A stretch of DNA of 64,000 bases from Streptococcus hyointestinalis (lineage in GTDB: Bacteria; Bacillota; Bacilli; Lactobacillales; Streptococcaceae): the NCBI RefSeq assembly GCF_900459405.1, contig NZ_UHFN01000007.1, positions 2,170,001-2,234,000 on the forward strand. Reading direction: 5' to 3'. The position numbers and the translations under genes are program-made. Under the pieces are notes generated by a model, which was given only the letters and a program-made list of their open reading frames with translations, had not been told where the DNA came from and made no database searches. Positions 17,614-27,253 of the stretch are shown here, one piece after another; positions within the stretch are counted from its first letter, which is position 1, and every line of letters begins with the position of its first letter.

Positions 17614-18570
17614 ATGAAAAAACTAGAAAAAGGCAGTCACATTCGTGTGCTGAGTCCATCTTCGTCTATTGAGCGTTTGGGTGGCTTTGAGGCAAATCTA
17701 GCGGCAAAGAAAAAGCTGGAGGAGCTTGGCTTTAGGGTTTCTTTTTCAGAGCACTATTTGGAAAATGACCCGCTCTTTTCGGCTTCTATTGAGAGTCGTG
17801 TGGCGGATTTGCACGCTGCTTTTTGCGACCCTGATGTGGATGCGATTTTGGCTACTATCGGAGGGTTCAACTCCAATGAGCTATTGCCCTATCTCGACTA
17901 TGACCTCATCGCTAAACACCCAAAAATCATCTGTGGTTACTCCGACTCGACAGCTTTTTTAAACGCTATCTTTGCCAAGACCCATCTCATGACCTACATG
18001 GGACCTAGCTATTCGAGTTTTAAGATGGATGAAGGTCAAGAGTATCAGAGCAAGATGTGGCTGCAAGCCATGACACAGACCAGCTATGACTTAACCCCAA
18101 GCGATGAGTGGTCGAGTGACGCTTGGTACATCCCGACTCAGCCACGCCACTTTTACCCAACAGAGTGGAAAGTTTACACGCACGGCAAGGCTCAAGGCTC
18201 CCTTATCGGTGGCAATCTCGTCACTTTCAACCTACTACGTGGGACAGACTATGCCCCGCAGGTGTCAGACTACGTCTTAGTTGTCGAGCAGTCCGAGGAA
18301 GACCTCTTTTATGACTTTACCCGCAACTTGGCGGCGCTTTTGCAGAGCTATCCTCATCCTAAAGCACTTCTTATCGGGCGCTTTCCAAAGGAAACCGAGA
18401 TGACCGAGTCGCTTCTACGCCTCATCCTAGATAAGCACCCTATCTTACAGACAATCCCTGTCGTCTACGATATGGACTTTGCGCACACGCAACCTCTGCT
18501 GACCATGACTATTGGTGCGACGATTGCCATTTCAACCGAGGACATGACGTTTACCATCACAGAGGACTAA
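17614..18570 (+). CDS. LD-carboxypeptidase, S66 family (LdcA/MccF-like)
   Basis: 318-residue serine peptidase of family S66, which trims the terminal D-Ala from muropeptide tetrapeptides in cell-wall recycling; some relatives (MccF) instead cleave microcin C-like compounds. N-terminal domain with IRVLSPSSS and the nucleophile region ICGYSDSTAFLNAI (Ser near residue 113); C-terminal domain with GSLIGGNLVTFNLLRGT and the catalytic Glu/His region. Start ATG 17614 follows GGAGGTG; a TTG-initiated longer form is unlikely. An extended -10 (TGCTATAAT, 17577-17585) serves as promoter. Which of the two S66 roles applies cannot be told from sequence alone. Confidence 0.85.
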   Translation: MKKLEKGSHIRVLSPSSSIERLGGFEANLAAKKKLEELGFRVSFSEHYLENDPLFSASIESRVADLHAAFCDPDVDAILATIGGFNSNELLPYLDYDLIAKHPKIICGYSDSTAFLNAIFAKTHLMTYMGPSYSSFKMDEGQEYQSKMWLQAMTQTSYDLTPSDEWSSDAWYIPTQPRHFYPTEWKVYTHGKAQGSLIGGNLVTFNLLRGTDYAPQVSDYVLVVEQSEEDLFYDFTRNLAALLQSYPHPKALLIGRFPKETEMTESLLRLILDKHPILQTIPVVYDMDFAHTQPLLTMTIGATIAISTEDMTFTITED

Positions 18571-18604
18571 AAAAGTTGAGTAGCTTAAGCTACTCAACTT
18601 TTTT
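18569..18604. terminator. Bidirectional terminator between S66 peptidase and pepO
   Basis: Perfect palindrome AAAAAAGTTGAGTAGC / GCTACTCAACTTTTTT between convergent genes. Confidence 0.92.
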
Positions 18605-18605
18605 G

Positions 18606-20504
18606 TTACCAAATAATCACACGATCCTCTGGTGAGCGCCACATGCCATCTCCTGGATGGACATCAAAGGCTTTATGAAATTCGTCAAAGTTGGTCACAG
18701 TCACGTTGGTGCGCCATTTGCCTGGGGCATGGACATCAACGCTTGCCATCATTTGCATGTACTCTGGGCGAGCTTTCATGCGCCAAATAGTGGCAAAATT
18801 GATAAAGAAGTCAGTCACTGAGAAGTCGTCATCTTTTTTCGCTGCTTCAAGAGCACAAGCGACACCACCAAGGTCAGCAACATTTTCAGATACGGTGAGT
18901 TTACCATTGACCTTAGCTCCATAAGAGTCTAAGCCGTCAAACTGCTCAACGACCTTGTCTGTACGCTCTTTAAAGGCAGCGTAGTCTTGGTCTGTCCACC
19001 AGTTGTTGAGACTTCCGTTTTCGTCAAAGGAAGCACCATTGGTGTCAAAGGCATGTGAAATCTCGTGGGCAATCACAGCTCCGATACCGCCGTAGTTGGC
19101 TGACGAGCTTTGCTCAAGCGAGTAAAACGGTGCTTGCAGGATAGCCGCTGGAAAGACAATTTGGTTTTGCTGTGGTGAGTAGTAAGCGTTGACCATGTGG
19201 GCTGGCATGTGCCACTCGCTACGGTCAACAGGCTTGTTCCACTGACTCCAGTGGTGAGCGATAGAGATTTTCGCTAGATTTTCAGCATTTTCGACTAAAC
19301 TCAAGGCTGGGTCGATGATTTTTTGAGCGTAAGTGTCTGGCAATTTTTCAGGATAGCCGATGTGAGGAGTGATAACATTAAGTTTTGTAATCGCTTTTTG
19401 GCGTGTTGACTCTTCCAGCCAGTCTGCACTTTCTAGACGTGATTTGTAAACTTCAATCATGGTTGCTACCTTAGCTTCCACATCTGCCTTAGCTTCTTTG
19501 GAGAATTTTTCACCAGCATACCACAAGCCGAGGGCTTGGGTGTAAGGAGACTGCGCTAGGTAGTAAGCGGCTTTTTTCTTGTCCATAGCTTGCGGTGTGC
19601 CTGAGAGAGCACGGCTGTAAGCACCGGAAAGCACACGAATCTCGTCTGTCAAGTAGCTGTTAAAGCTGGTCGCAGCGGAAAGCAACAAGTCAGCTTTTAG
19701 CAAATCCCAGTTCGCCTCAGAGTAGTACTCAGCAGCAAACTCTGTCCAAAAGCGTTCCTCAGGAACAATGACCTTATCAGGCACTTGACCACCTAGGATA
19801 GCCGAAAAGATATCATCAAGTGGCAACTCTGGCGCAAGCTTTTTAAAGTCTGCCCAGTCATAAGGTTTGTAAAGACTGACGTAGTCTGAACTCTCCTCAC
19901 GTGAGAGCACGTAGCCAGCAAGCTTTCTATCAAGCTCCAAGACACAGTCTAAGAGACTAGCAACCTCATCCGCTGAAAAGCCAAACTTAGGTAGCAATTC
20001 CTCATACATGGCACGCCATTTAGCAAGTAGCTCTGGCGCTTGTTCATTGCCTTCTTGGTAGTAGGTCGTGTCTGGCAAGATAAGCCCTGGTGCTTCTGCC
20101 CAGAGGACATTGGTCTGTGCGTCCATAAAGTCTGGGGCAACACTAAATGGCAGAGCATTCGGCTTTCCAGACAGCTCAAAATCTGCCATCTTGTCCGCCA
20201 AGTCTTTAAAGGACGTAAGCGCCTTAAATTCTTCAATCAAAGGAAGAGCTGGTGCAACGCCAACCTCCTCACGCTTGTCATAGTCAGCCACCATGCGGTG
20301 AAAGGCGATGAAGTTTTTGAGAACCGCATCATCAGGCACATTGTCCCCAGCTAACCACTTGTCAGTGGCGTCAAGCATCAAGGATTCAATCTCGTCTGAC
20401 AAGTCTGTGAAACCGCCAGTTCTTGGCTTATCATCTGGAATAACAGCTGTCTTTGCCCACTCGCCGTTGACAGCTTCGTAAAAATCATCTTTGTAAGTAA
20501 CCAT
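18606..20504 (-). CDS. pepO: M13-family metalloendopeptidase PepO
   Basis: 632-residue zinc endopeptidase of the neprilysin family. Zinc motif HEISH (in IAHEISHAFDTNG, about residue 478), downstream ENVADLGG with the third zinc ligand Glu, and the substrate-binding motif NAYYSPQQN. No signal peptide is visible, as in other streptococcal PepO proteins, which nevertheless have been found both in the cytosol and at the surface. Own promoter with TAGAAT at 20541-20546 (minus). It degrades oligopeptides and in some streptococci affects peptide pheromone levels; the role here is not shown. Confidence 0.93.
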   Translation of the reverse strand: MVTYKDDFYEAVNGEWAKTAVIPDDKPRTGGFTDLSDEIESLMLDATDKWLAGDNVPDDAVLKNFIAFHRMVADYDKREEVGVAPALPLIEEFKALTSFKDLADKMADFELSGKPNALPFSVAPDFMDAQTNVLWAEAPGLILPDTTYYQEGNEQAPELLAKWRAMYEELLPKFGFSADEVASLLDCVLELDRKLAGYVLSREESSDYVSLYKPYDWADFKKLAPELPLDDIFSAILGGQVPDKVIVPEERFWTEFAAEYYSEANWDLLKADLLLSAATSFNSYLTDEIRVLSGAYSRALSGTPQAMDKKKAAYYLAQSPYTQALGLWYAGEKFSKEAKADVEAKVATMIEVYKSRLESADWLEESTRQKAITKLNVITPHIGYPEKLPDTYAQKIIDPALSLVENAENLAKISIAHHWSQWNKPVDRSEWHMPAHMVNAYYSPQQNQIVFPAAILQAPFYSLEQSSSANYGGIGAVIAHEISHAFDTNGASFDENGSLNNWWTDQDYAAFKERTDKVVEQFDGLDSYGAKVNGKLTVSENVADLGGVACALEAAKKDDDFSVTDFFINFATIWRMKARPEYMQMMASVDVHAPGKWRTNVTVTNFDEFHKAFDVHPGDGMWRSPEDRVIIW

Positions 20505-20585
20505 AAACGCTCCTTTTTAGCAATAGTTGTAAACAGTTCCATTCTACCAAAAATAAGGCAGAAAGTCACATTTAGAGCGCTTTTA

Positions 20586-21518
20586 TTAGCCTTCTAGACC
20601 TTTAGCGATGGTGTCAAGGTTGTAAGCCATCATGCTGTAGTAGCTGTCTCCGGTCTTGCCACTTTTTGCGATAGAGTCTGTAAAGATTTTAGCGTAAATC
20701 GGGATGCCTGTTTCTTTTGAGATAGACTTCATAGGACGGCTGTCGACACTGCTTTCCACAAAGAGGGCTTTTACTTTGCTACCTTGTAGCTGTGTGACCA
20801 GGCGTTTAATTTGCTCTGGTGTGCCTTCTTCTTCAGTGTTGATTTCCCAGATGTAGGCAGACGGTACATTGTAAGCTTTTGAGAAATACTTAAAGCAGCC
20901 TTCGCTGGTGACGATGAGTTTTTGCTCGCTTGGAATGTTATCAAAGCGGTGTTTGGCACTAGCATCCAGCTGTCTTAGCTTTTTCAGATAGGCTTTGAGA
21001 TTTTTTTGATAGGTTGCTTTATTGTCAGGGTCTTTTTTACTCAATTGCTTAGCTATATTTTTAGCGTAAATCATGCCGTTTTCAAGATTTAGCCAAGCGT
21101 GAGGGTCTTCCTTGCCCGCTTGATTTTTCCCTTCGAGGTAAATCGGTGTCACGCCCTCACTGACTGCAAAATAATCTTTATTTTCCGTCTTATTGGCGTT
21201 TTTCATCAGTTTTGAAAACCAAGCAGAGCCACCCGTTTCGAGATTAAGCCCATTGTAGAAAATGACATCTGCCTGCGAGCTTTTTTTCAAATCCTCTGGC
21301 AAAACCTCATACTCATGCGGGTCTTTCCCGACAGGGACGATACTGTGGAGGTCAATCTTATCGCCAGCGATATTTTTGGTAATATCAGCGATAATGGAGT
21401 TTGTCGCAACAACTTTTAACTTCTTGCTTGTGCTTTCCTTCGTAGACGTGCAAGCTACTAAAGTCAGAGCTAGAAGTGCTAGGGCTAAGCCTGTAAACCA
21501 TTTTTTTATATCTTTCAT
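20586..21518 (-). CDS. sloC: Mn/Fe ABC transporter substrate-binding lipoprotein (LraI family, SloC/MtsA/PsaA-like)
   Basis: 310-residue metal-binding lipoprotein. Lipobox LVAC with Cys23. Metal ligands are in the expected places: H in [10 protein letters not shown] in DPHAWLN, E in [21 protein letters not shown] in the C-terminal FTDSIAK. Captures Mn2+ (and Fe2+) at the cell surface for the permease encoded upstream, with which it overlaps by four bases. Names differ between species (sloC, mtsA, psaA, scaA). Confidence 0.93.
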   Translation of the reverse strand: MKDIKKWFTGLALALLALTLVACTSTKESTSKKLKVVATNSIIADITKNIAGDKIDLHSIVPVGKDPHEYEVLPEDLKKSSQADVIFYNGLNLETGGSAWFSKLMKNANKTENKDYFAVSEGVTPIYLEGKNQAGKEDPHAWLNLENGMIYAKNIAKQLSKKDPDNKATYQKNLKAYLKKLRQLDASAKHRFDNIPSEQKLIVTSEGCFKYFSKAYNVPSAYIWEINTEEEGTPEQIKRLVTQLQGSKVKALFVESSVDSRPMKSISKETGIPIYAKIFTDSIAKSGKTGDSYYSMMAYNLDTIAKGLEG

Positions 21519-22357
21519 GAGATATCCTTCTTTCTAAGAATGCCCTTAGGGGCAATGACAAAACTAACGGCAAAGAGCAGGGTCGCAACCAAGACAATGG
21601 TAGACCCTACAGCGATATTGTAGGTATAGCCGATAAAGATACCAGCTAGAGAGGAGAAAACACCAAAGAGGCTAGAGAGGAGCATCATCTGCTTGAGGTT
21701 ATTGACATAGAGATAACTACTGGCTGCTGGCGTGATGAGAAGAGCAATAATCAAAATTGTCCCCACACTCTGCATAGCCGTCACCGACACCACAGAAAGC
21801 AACAGCATGAGCAGATAATGATAGCGATTGACCTTCATGCCGACACTTTTGGCAAAGACAGGGTCAAAGCTCGTGACCAAAAGCTCCTTGTAAAAGAGCC
21901 AAATCACGACAAGCACCACAAAAGAGACGACGATAGTCAGGTACTTGTCCACATCCTGCACCGCTAGGATATTCCCAAAAATGATATGAAAGAGGTCCGT
22001 CGAACTATTAGCGAGACCGATTAAAATCACACCAAGAGCGAGAAAAGCGCTGACGGTGATACCAATAGCTGTATCGCCCTTGATGATACTATTTTCACGG
22101 ATATAGGTCACCGATACAGCCGCCAGCATACCAAAGACCACCGCTCCGATAAAAAAGTTCATCCCTAAAAGGTAAGATACCGCAACGCCCGGTAAAACCG
22201 CATGGCTAATGGCGTCTCCCATCATGGACATGCCACGAAGAACGATAAAACAACCTATCACGCCCGACACCAAGCCTATCACAAGCCCTGTCACCACAGC
22301 ATTTTGTAAAAAATGGTAGGACATGAGGTCAGCAAAAAAGTTACTAATAGCACTCAT
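21515..22357 (-). CDS. sloB: Mn/Fe ABC transporter permease
   Basis: 280-residue ABC-3 family permease with about eight hydrophobic segments; the family block [23 protein letters not shown] (about residues 42-64) is present. Overlaps both neighbours by four bases, so ATPase, permease and lipoprotein are translationally coupled. Confidence 0.92.
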   Translation of the reverse strand: MSAISNFFADLMSYHFLQNAVVTGLVIGLVSGVIGCFIVLRGMSMMGDAISHAVLPGVAVSYLLGMNFFIGAVVFGMLAAVSVTYIRENSIIKGDTAIGITVSAFLALGVILIGLANSSTDLFHIIFGNILAVQDVDKYLTIVVSFVVLVVIWLFYKELLVTSFDPVFAKSVGMKVNRYHYLLMLLLSVVSVTAMQSVGTILIIALLITPAASSYLYVNNLKQMMLLSSLFGVFSSLAGIFIGYTYNIAVGSTIVLVATLLFAVSFVIAPKGILRKKDIS

Positions 22358-23079
22358 GACAACACCTCCTCAAGCGGCAGCTGATTTTCGTAGGTTTTGG
22401 CGAGGTTCGAGCGATTAAAGACTTGACTGGTTTTGCCGTAAGTAATCAAGCGGCGATTAAGCAAAATGACCTGGTCAAAATAATCCGACACCTTACTCAA
22501 GTCATGGTGCACCACCAAAATCAGCTTGCCAGCATCTCTCTGGCTCTTTAGCAACTCCATAATCAACTGCTCACTCACCATGTCAATACCCACAAAAGGC
22601 TCATCTAGCAAAATCAAATCCGCCTCCTGCACCAAGGCTCTAGCCACTAGCATACGCTGGAATTGACCGCCAGAGAGTTGGCTGATTTGACGCTTGCTAA
22701 GTGCCAGCAAACCGACCTTTTCAAGGGCGTCATCCACTTTTTGATAAGCTTGCTTTGGTAAGCGCTTAAATAAACCAAGACCGACTTGACACCCCAGCGC
22801 CACACAGTCACGCACCGTGATGGGAAAGGTCATGTCAATACTTGATTTTTGGGCAATGTAAGCTACATTTTTGAGCTGTTTAGATAGCTCCTTCTCGCCA
22901 AAGACTACCTCACCCGTGTGAGGCAGAAGATCAATCATGGCTTTCATGAGCGTAGACTTGCCAGCGCCATTCGGTCCGATAATCCCGACAATAGCTGCCT
23001 TGGGCAAGCTCAAGCTGATGTCTTTTAAAATAGGTTGCCTGCCATCATAGCTGACACGGATATCTTGCAGCGACAACAT
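22354..23079 (-). CDS. sloA: Mn/Fe ABC transporter ATP-binding protein
   Basis: 241-residue ABC ATPase: Walker A GPNGAGKST, signature LSGGQFQR, Walker B LILLDEPF, switch His in VVHHDLS. First gene of the operon, behind a promoter and a 16-bp palindrome that is the likely operator of the divergently encoded DtxR-type regulator. Confidence 0.93.
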   Translation of the reverse strand: MLSLQDIRVSYDGRQPILKDISLSLPKAAIVGIIGPNGAGKSTLMKAMIDLLPHTGEVVFGEKELSKQLKNVAYIAQKSSIDMTFPITVRDCVALGCQVGLGLFKRLPKQAYQKVDDALEKVGLLALSKRQISQLSGGQFQRMLVARALVQEADLILLDEPFVGIDMVSEQLIMELLKSQRDAGKLILVVHHDLSKVSDYFDQVILLNRRLITYGKTSQVFNRSNLAKTYENQLPLEEVLS

Positions 23080-23099
23080 AAGGTTCTCCTTTTTGTTTT

Positions 23100-23115
23100 A
23101 TTAAGCATGCTTAAT
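23100..23115. promoter_or_regulatory. Metalloregulator operator (perfect palindrome)
   Basis: ATTAAGCATGCTTAAT, a perfect 16-bp palindrome about 20 bp upstream of the slo operon start codon, downstream of its -10. Position and type fit a SloR/MntR binding site that blocks transcription when Mn is sufficient. Confidence 0.75.
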
Positions 23116-23124
23116 TTTATATTT

Positions 23125-23153
23125 AGAGTACCCTTTTTTCTCTTTTCTGTCAA
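23125..23153 (-). promoter_or_regulatory. slo operon promoter
   Basis: Minus strand TTGACA (23148-23153), 17 bp, TACTCT (23125-23130). Good -35, modest -10. Confidence 0.55.
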
Positions 23154-23171
23154 TCACTTTTTGAAAATTTT

Positions 23172-23180
23172 TGTTATAAT
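23172..23180 (+). promoter_or_regulatory. Extended -10 promoter of the metalloregulator gene
   Basis: TGTTATAAT, an extended -10 on the plus strand, about 32 bp before the start codon. Confidence 0.6.
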
Positions 23181-23212
23181 AAAACATGATCTTAGTTAGA
23201 AAGTGAATCCTT

Positions 23213-23854
23213 ATGACACCAAATAAAGAAGATTATGTAAAATGTATTTATGAATTGGGACAACAGTCTGACAAAATCACCAACAAACAAATCGCTGAAA
23301 GAATGGAAGTTTCTGCGCCAGCGGCTTCTGAGATGACCAAAAAAATGATTGCCCAAGATCTCATCCAAAAAGACAAGGAAAAAGGCTATGTCTTGCTTTC
23401 TCAGGGTTTAGACTTGGTAGCAAAACTTTACCGCAAACACCGTCTGATTGAGGTGCTTCTCCTTAACCACCTTAATTACTCAACGGACGAGGTGCATGAC
23501 GAGGCGGAGGTGCTTGAGCATGTGGTATCCGACCATTTCATTGACCGCTTGGACAAAATGCTTGGCTATCCAAAGGAATGCCCGCATGGAGGCACTATCC
23601 CAGCGCCAAATGAACCGCTGGTCGAAGCGCACCAGCAGACGCTCAGCCAGATTAGTGAGTTTGGCAGCTACACTTTGGTGCGGGTGCGTGATAGTCGCAA
23701 TCTCCTCCACTACATGGAGCAGCACCACTTGACGATTGGCATGACACTTCAAGTGCTTGAGCACGATAGCTTCGCTGGTACCTTTACCGTTGTGGCAAAT
23801 GGCAACACCTTTCAGATGACTGATGTTATTGCTGAGCGCATTTATGTTGAGTAA
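23213..23854 (+). CDS. sloR: DtxR/MntR-family metal-dependent regulator (SloR/MtsR-like)
   Basis: 213 residues: N-terminal winged HTH (KITNKQIAERMEVSAPAASEMTKKM), a dimerisation/metal domain with HEAEVLEHVVSDHFIDRLDKML-type ligands (E, H in residues about 97-110) and a C-terminal SH3-like domain from about residue 140. It represses Mn/Fe uptake when metal is bound. In S. mutans sloR lies downstream of sloABC in the same direction; here it is divergent and shares the operator region with the transporter. Confidence 0.88.
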   Translation: MTPNKEDYVKCIYELGQQSDKITNKQIAERMEVSAPAASEMTKKMIAQDLIQKDKEKGYVLLSQGLDLVAKLYRKHRLIEVLLLNHLNYSTDEVHDEAEVLEHVVSDHFIDRLDKMLGYPKECPHGGTIPAPNEPLVEAHQQTLSQISEFGSYTLVRVRDSRNLLHYMEQHHLTIGMTLQVLEHDSFAGTFTVVANGNTFQMTDVIAERIYVE

Positions 23855-23889
23855 AAAACACCAAAGTCCATGATGACTTTGGTGTTTTT
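23854..23889. terminator. Bidirectional terminator after sloR
   Basis: AAAAACACCAAAGTC / GACTTTGGTGTTTTT with a six-base loop between convergent genes. Confidence 0.9.
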
Positions 23890-23893
23890 CATG

Positions 23894-24718
23894 TTATTGT
23901 TTAAAATGCTCTTTCATATACTCTATTGCCCGTTTGACGCCCTGCTCGTTGTTGCTTGATGTGACAAAGTCTGATACGGCTTTGACTTCTGGGACGGCGT
24001 TTTCTACAGCGACAGAGATACCAGCAAACTCAAGCATGGACACATCGTTTTGCGCATTGCCTATGCTCATCACTTCGTGTGAAGGGATACCTAGAGACTG
24101 GGTGAGACAATCTAAAGCCCTGCCCTTTCCTGCATGAGGGTGCATAAACTCGATAAAATGCGGCTCACTACGGACAATCTCACAGTATTTCCCAAAACGC
24201 TCTCTAATCGCTTCTTCATTCTTATCCAAAAGATGACTATCATCAGCAATCATCACATCAAATACATCTAGGTGCTCTACAGTTGCTATGTCCATAAATG
24301 GACGTAGTGGCATATTGGTGTGGTGTGATTCGTTGACTGTGTAAGGGCTGATAGGGTCGTTAGGCGTGTACATATGCTCATGTGTCGACAGGTGAAACCT
24401 AAGCCCCTTTTTAAGACAATAGGTCATGATTTTTTTGACCAAATTCCTATCAAGCGGCAAAGCCTTGACGAAACTACTATCCGTTTTAGAAATCAGAGCG
24501 CCATTATGGGTAATCACGTATTGCTCAGAATCTTTGTGAAAGCCCATTTGCTCTAGGTAGACTTGCGCTCCGAGGTAAGGACGTCCTGTACACAGAACGA
24601 CTCTCACTCCCTTGTCAGCCAAGTCTGATAGGAGACTGCTGGTAGCTGTGTCGAGTTGCTTTTGATCATCGACAAGCGTCCCATCAATATCAATGGCAAT
24701 CAGTTTTATCGACATCAA
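23894..24718 (-). CDS. Cof-type HAD-IIB family phosphatase
   Basis: 274-residue HAD hydrolase. Motif I DIDGTLVDD with nucleophile Asp, motif II VLCTGRP, C2B cap in the middle, motif IV region GNAQNDVSMLEFAG. Acts on small phosphorylated molecules. It is the last gene of the transporter operon and overlaps the phosphodiesterase gene by four bases, which suggests a phosphosugar or glycerol-phosphate substrate; that is inference. Confidence 0.85.
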   Translation of the reverse strand: MMSIKLIAIDIDGTLVDDQKQLDTATSSLLSDLADKGVRVVLCTGRPYLGAQVYLEQMGFHKDSEQYVITHNGALISKTDSSFVKALPLDRNLVKKIMTYCLKKGLRFHLSTHEHMYTPNDPISPYTVNESHHTNMPLRPFMDIATVEHLDVFDVMIADDSHLLDKNEEAIRERFGKYCEIVRSEPHFIEFMHPHAGKGRALDCLTQSLGIPSHEVMSIGNAQNDVSMLEFAGISVAVENAVPEVKAVSDFVTSSNNEQGVKRAIEYMKEHFKQ

Positions 24719-25443
24719 TCACTTCCTCCTCTACTCGCCTCATAATGCGTATCAATCCAAAGCGTATTTTGCACATCATTGGTAAAGACGGCGCTTGCGC
24801 CACGTTTTTTACAGTCAACGACTTGGTCTGGGACATCTACTGTCCAGTAACGAATGGCTTTGTCCGTCTTAGGACAAGGGTGTTCCTTATAAGGCAGGTG
24901 AAGAGCTTTTATCCAATCACTTGTTAAGCCCTTTTCTAGACTGTTTTCATCACTAACTAGCATGGCGTAATCAAACTCTGGCATGACCTCATGCATGCGA
25001 CATAAAGACGCATAGGAAAAACTGGAAATCACAAGACTAAAATCAAGACTCAATTCTTCTAATAACTGAGCTAGATTTTTCTCCAAACCCTCATAGGTAT
25101 AGACATCCGTTTTTAATTCAATATTTAAAGTCTTAGAAAAGCCGACCTTCTGAAGAGCTAGTAAAACATCCTTTAAGCGTGGGATAGTCTGCTCTTTCGT
25201 CTTTAGTTTGCCCGCTTTTTGTAGCGGGTATTGTGTCAGCTCGTCATAGGTCAAGTCCTTAATCAAAGCGTCTACGCCTGTCATGCGCTTTAGATTTTCA
25301 TCATGAAAGACCACGAGCTCGCCATCCTTACTCTGATGGACATCAAGCTCTATACTGACGCCTAGATGAGCCGCTGCTAAGAAAGCGTCCATGGAGTTTT
25401 CCAGATAGATGTGGCTCCAGCCTCTGTGTGCAAAAATTTCCAT
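24715..25443 (-). CDS. ugpQ: Glycerophosphodiester phosphodiesterase (UgpQ/GlpQ-like)
   Basis: 242-residue GDPD-family TIM barrel with the catalytic HRGWSHIYLENSMDAF start (HRG..PENT signature variant), E and D in IELDVHQSKDGELVVFHD, and IELKTD near residue 112. It hydrolyses glycerophosphodiesters to glycerol-3-phosphate and an alcohol. No signal peptide, so it acts inside, on imported substrate. Its place just after the binding protein of an ABC importer is the ugpBAECQ association of other bacteria. Confidence 0.88.
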   Translation of the reverse strand: MEIFAHRGWSHIYLENSMDAFLAAAHLGVSIELDVHQSKDGELVVFHDENLKRMTGVDALIKDLTYDELTQYPLQKAGKLKTKEQTIPRLKDVLLALQKVGFSKTLNIELKTDVYTYEGLEKNLAQLLEELSLDFSLVISSFSYASLCRMHEVMPEFDYAMLVSDENSLEKGLTSDWIKALHLPYKEHPCPKTDKAIRYWTVDVPDQVVDCKKRGASAVFTNDVQNTLWIDTHYEASRGGSD

Positions 25444-25458
25444 TGGTTTTTTTCCTCC

Positions 25459-26802
25459 TTACTTTCCGTTGGCCAAGTTATTTTGTGTGATATAGTTATC
25501 CATTGACTTTTCCGCTTCACTCAGAGCTTTTTTAACATCAGCGCCGTTAAAGACCTGCTCCATAGCCGTTTGCAAAAGAAGACGTGACTGGTTCATCCCT
25601 TGCATAAATATCCCTGCGTTAGCTTTATTTGGCTCTGTAGTGGCTAATTGCTGTGAGGGAATGGCTAGAGCAGGATTTTCTTTGTACATGTCTAGTAGCG
25701 TATCTGTAAACTGTGAGCCTTTGTTCAAGGCAAGGTAGCCTGTTCCTGCTTGCCAAGTAGCTTGTGATTCGGCTGAGAGCATGTACTTGATAAATGCCCA
25801 CGCACCCTCTTGTTGGGCTTGCGATTTATCATTTGAAATCCACAAGGCTGCTCCTCCGATAGACACACCGTTATTCTCTTGTCCGTCTGGATGTGGGTAG
25901 TAGCAAATGCCAATCTCATCATCCGTTCCTGTGAAGATTTGTTGACAAGCTCCTGACGTACGCACCATCAAGCCTGTCTTTCCAGATAAAAAGGCTGTCA
26001 GCTCGTTAGTCATAGCCGTACTTCCAGAGCCATAATTGGTAAAGTAGCCAGCCTTCATCCCTTCTTGAATCCAGCTGAGCGTCTCTTGCATGGCTGTTGA
26101 GTTATAAGTCGCTTTTGTCACCGTTCCATCTCGACCGTTGTTGTTATCAACCAGCGTCACACCAGCATTCGCTGCAAATTCTTCAAAATACCAGCTGTAA
26201 CCAATCATGGACATCCCTGACACGCTATTGCCAGCTTTTTCTTTTAGCTCTTTAGCAACACGGCTCAAATCAGAATAGGTCGGCTCCTTAGGTGACAGTG
26301 TGATCCCATGCTCTTCGAGTAAGCTTTTATTGTAGTAAAGCACCGGTTGGCTGGTGTTAAACGGCATGGCAAATAATTCATCATCATAAGAATAGAAATT
26401 TCTCGCTACAGGGTAGATTTGCTCGATGTCATAGCTCTCCTTGTCCACAAAGGTCTGTATCGGTGTAATACAACCACTATCATAGAGCTGAGCGATAGAG
26501 TTATCTGCTGACTGAAAAACAGTCGGTGAAGCATCGGTTCCATAGGTATTCAGTACTTTTTGAACCACTTCTTCATAAGTCCCCTGATAATAGGGTACCA
26601 CTTCATACTTATCTTGACTATTATTAAAGTCATCGACTAACTTAACTAAAGTATCCTTTGTAGACCCTGTCATCTCGTGCCAAAACACGATTTTTTCTCT
26701 ATCGTCTGAGCTGGTTGAGACTAGCTGGATAGGTAAAGAAAACAGCAGACAAAGCACAGCAGCAATTGCCGCAAGTATAAAAACACGTTTCTTTTTCATC
26801 AT
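25459..26802 (-). CDS. ugpB: ABC transporter solute-binding protein, family 1 (UgpB-like)
   Basis: 447 residues with an N-terminal hydrophobic segment (residues 7-27) and no canonical lipobox, then a family 1 solute-binding fold (IVFWHEMTGS near 38, PTVFQSADNSIAQLYDSG, GGAALWISNDKS). The operon content (GDPD enzyme, two permeases, CUT1 ATPase) points to glycerol-3-phosphate or glycerophosphodiesters as ligand. The start overlaps the permease stop by four bases; because that permease gene is broken, import is probably lost although this gene is intact. Confidence 0.8.
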   Translation of the reverse strand: MMKKKRVFILAAIAAVLCLLFSLPIQLVSTSSDDREKIVFWHEMTGSTKDTLVKLVDDFNNSQDKYEVVPYYQGTYEEVVQKVLNTYGTDASPTVFQSADNSIAQLYDSGCITPIQTFVDKESYDIEQIYPVARNFYSYDDELFAMPFNTSQPVLYYNKSLLEEHGITLSPKEPTYSDLSRVAKELKEKAGNSVSGMSMIGYSWYFEEFAANAGVTLVDNNNGRDGTVTKATYNSTAMQETLSWIQEGMKAGYFTNYGSGSTAMTNELTAFLSGKTGLMVRTSGACQQIFTGTDDEIGICYYPHPDGQENNGVSIGGAALWISNDKSQAQQEGAWAFIKYMLSAESQATWQAGTGYLALNKGSQFTDTLLDMYKENPALAIPSQQLATTEPNKANAGIFMQGMNQSRLLLQTAMEQVFNGADVKKALSEAEKSMDNYITQNNLANGK

Positions 26803-27240
26803 TTCACAGCTCCTTCATTGTTGATTTTGGCATGACGCTGACCTAGGAAAAGGACGAGTAAGGTTGGGATGATAATAATCACAGCACTGGCCTGAATCAT
26901 TCCCCAGTCATTAAAGGTTTCTGTCGACTGCAACTGTCTAAGTCCAATCTGAACAGGGCGCACGGTGTCTGTAAAGGTCGCAAGCATTGGACAAAAGTAT
27001 TGGTTCCAACTACCTAGAAAAGTATAGGAAGCTAGTACGACGATGTTGACCTTGCTATAGGGTAGGACGACTTTGAGAAAGAATTGCAAGTGGCTGAGCC
27101 CTTCGATTTGCGCTTCTTCGTACAAGTCACTTGGGATTTGTAGAAAAGCTTGGCGCAACATAAAAATTCCAAAACCACTCGCCAAAAAAGGAATGATAAG
27201 CCCAACATAGCTGTTGAGTAAATTCATGGACTTCACGGTG

Positions 27241-27253
27241 ATAAAATTTGGAA
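27241..27253. repeat. Target-site duplication of IS element B copy 2 (left)
   Basis: ATAAAATTTGGAA, repeated at 28418-28430; a shared preceding G makes it 13 or 14 bp. Confidence 0.92.
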
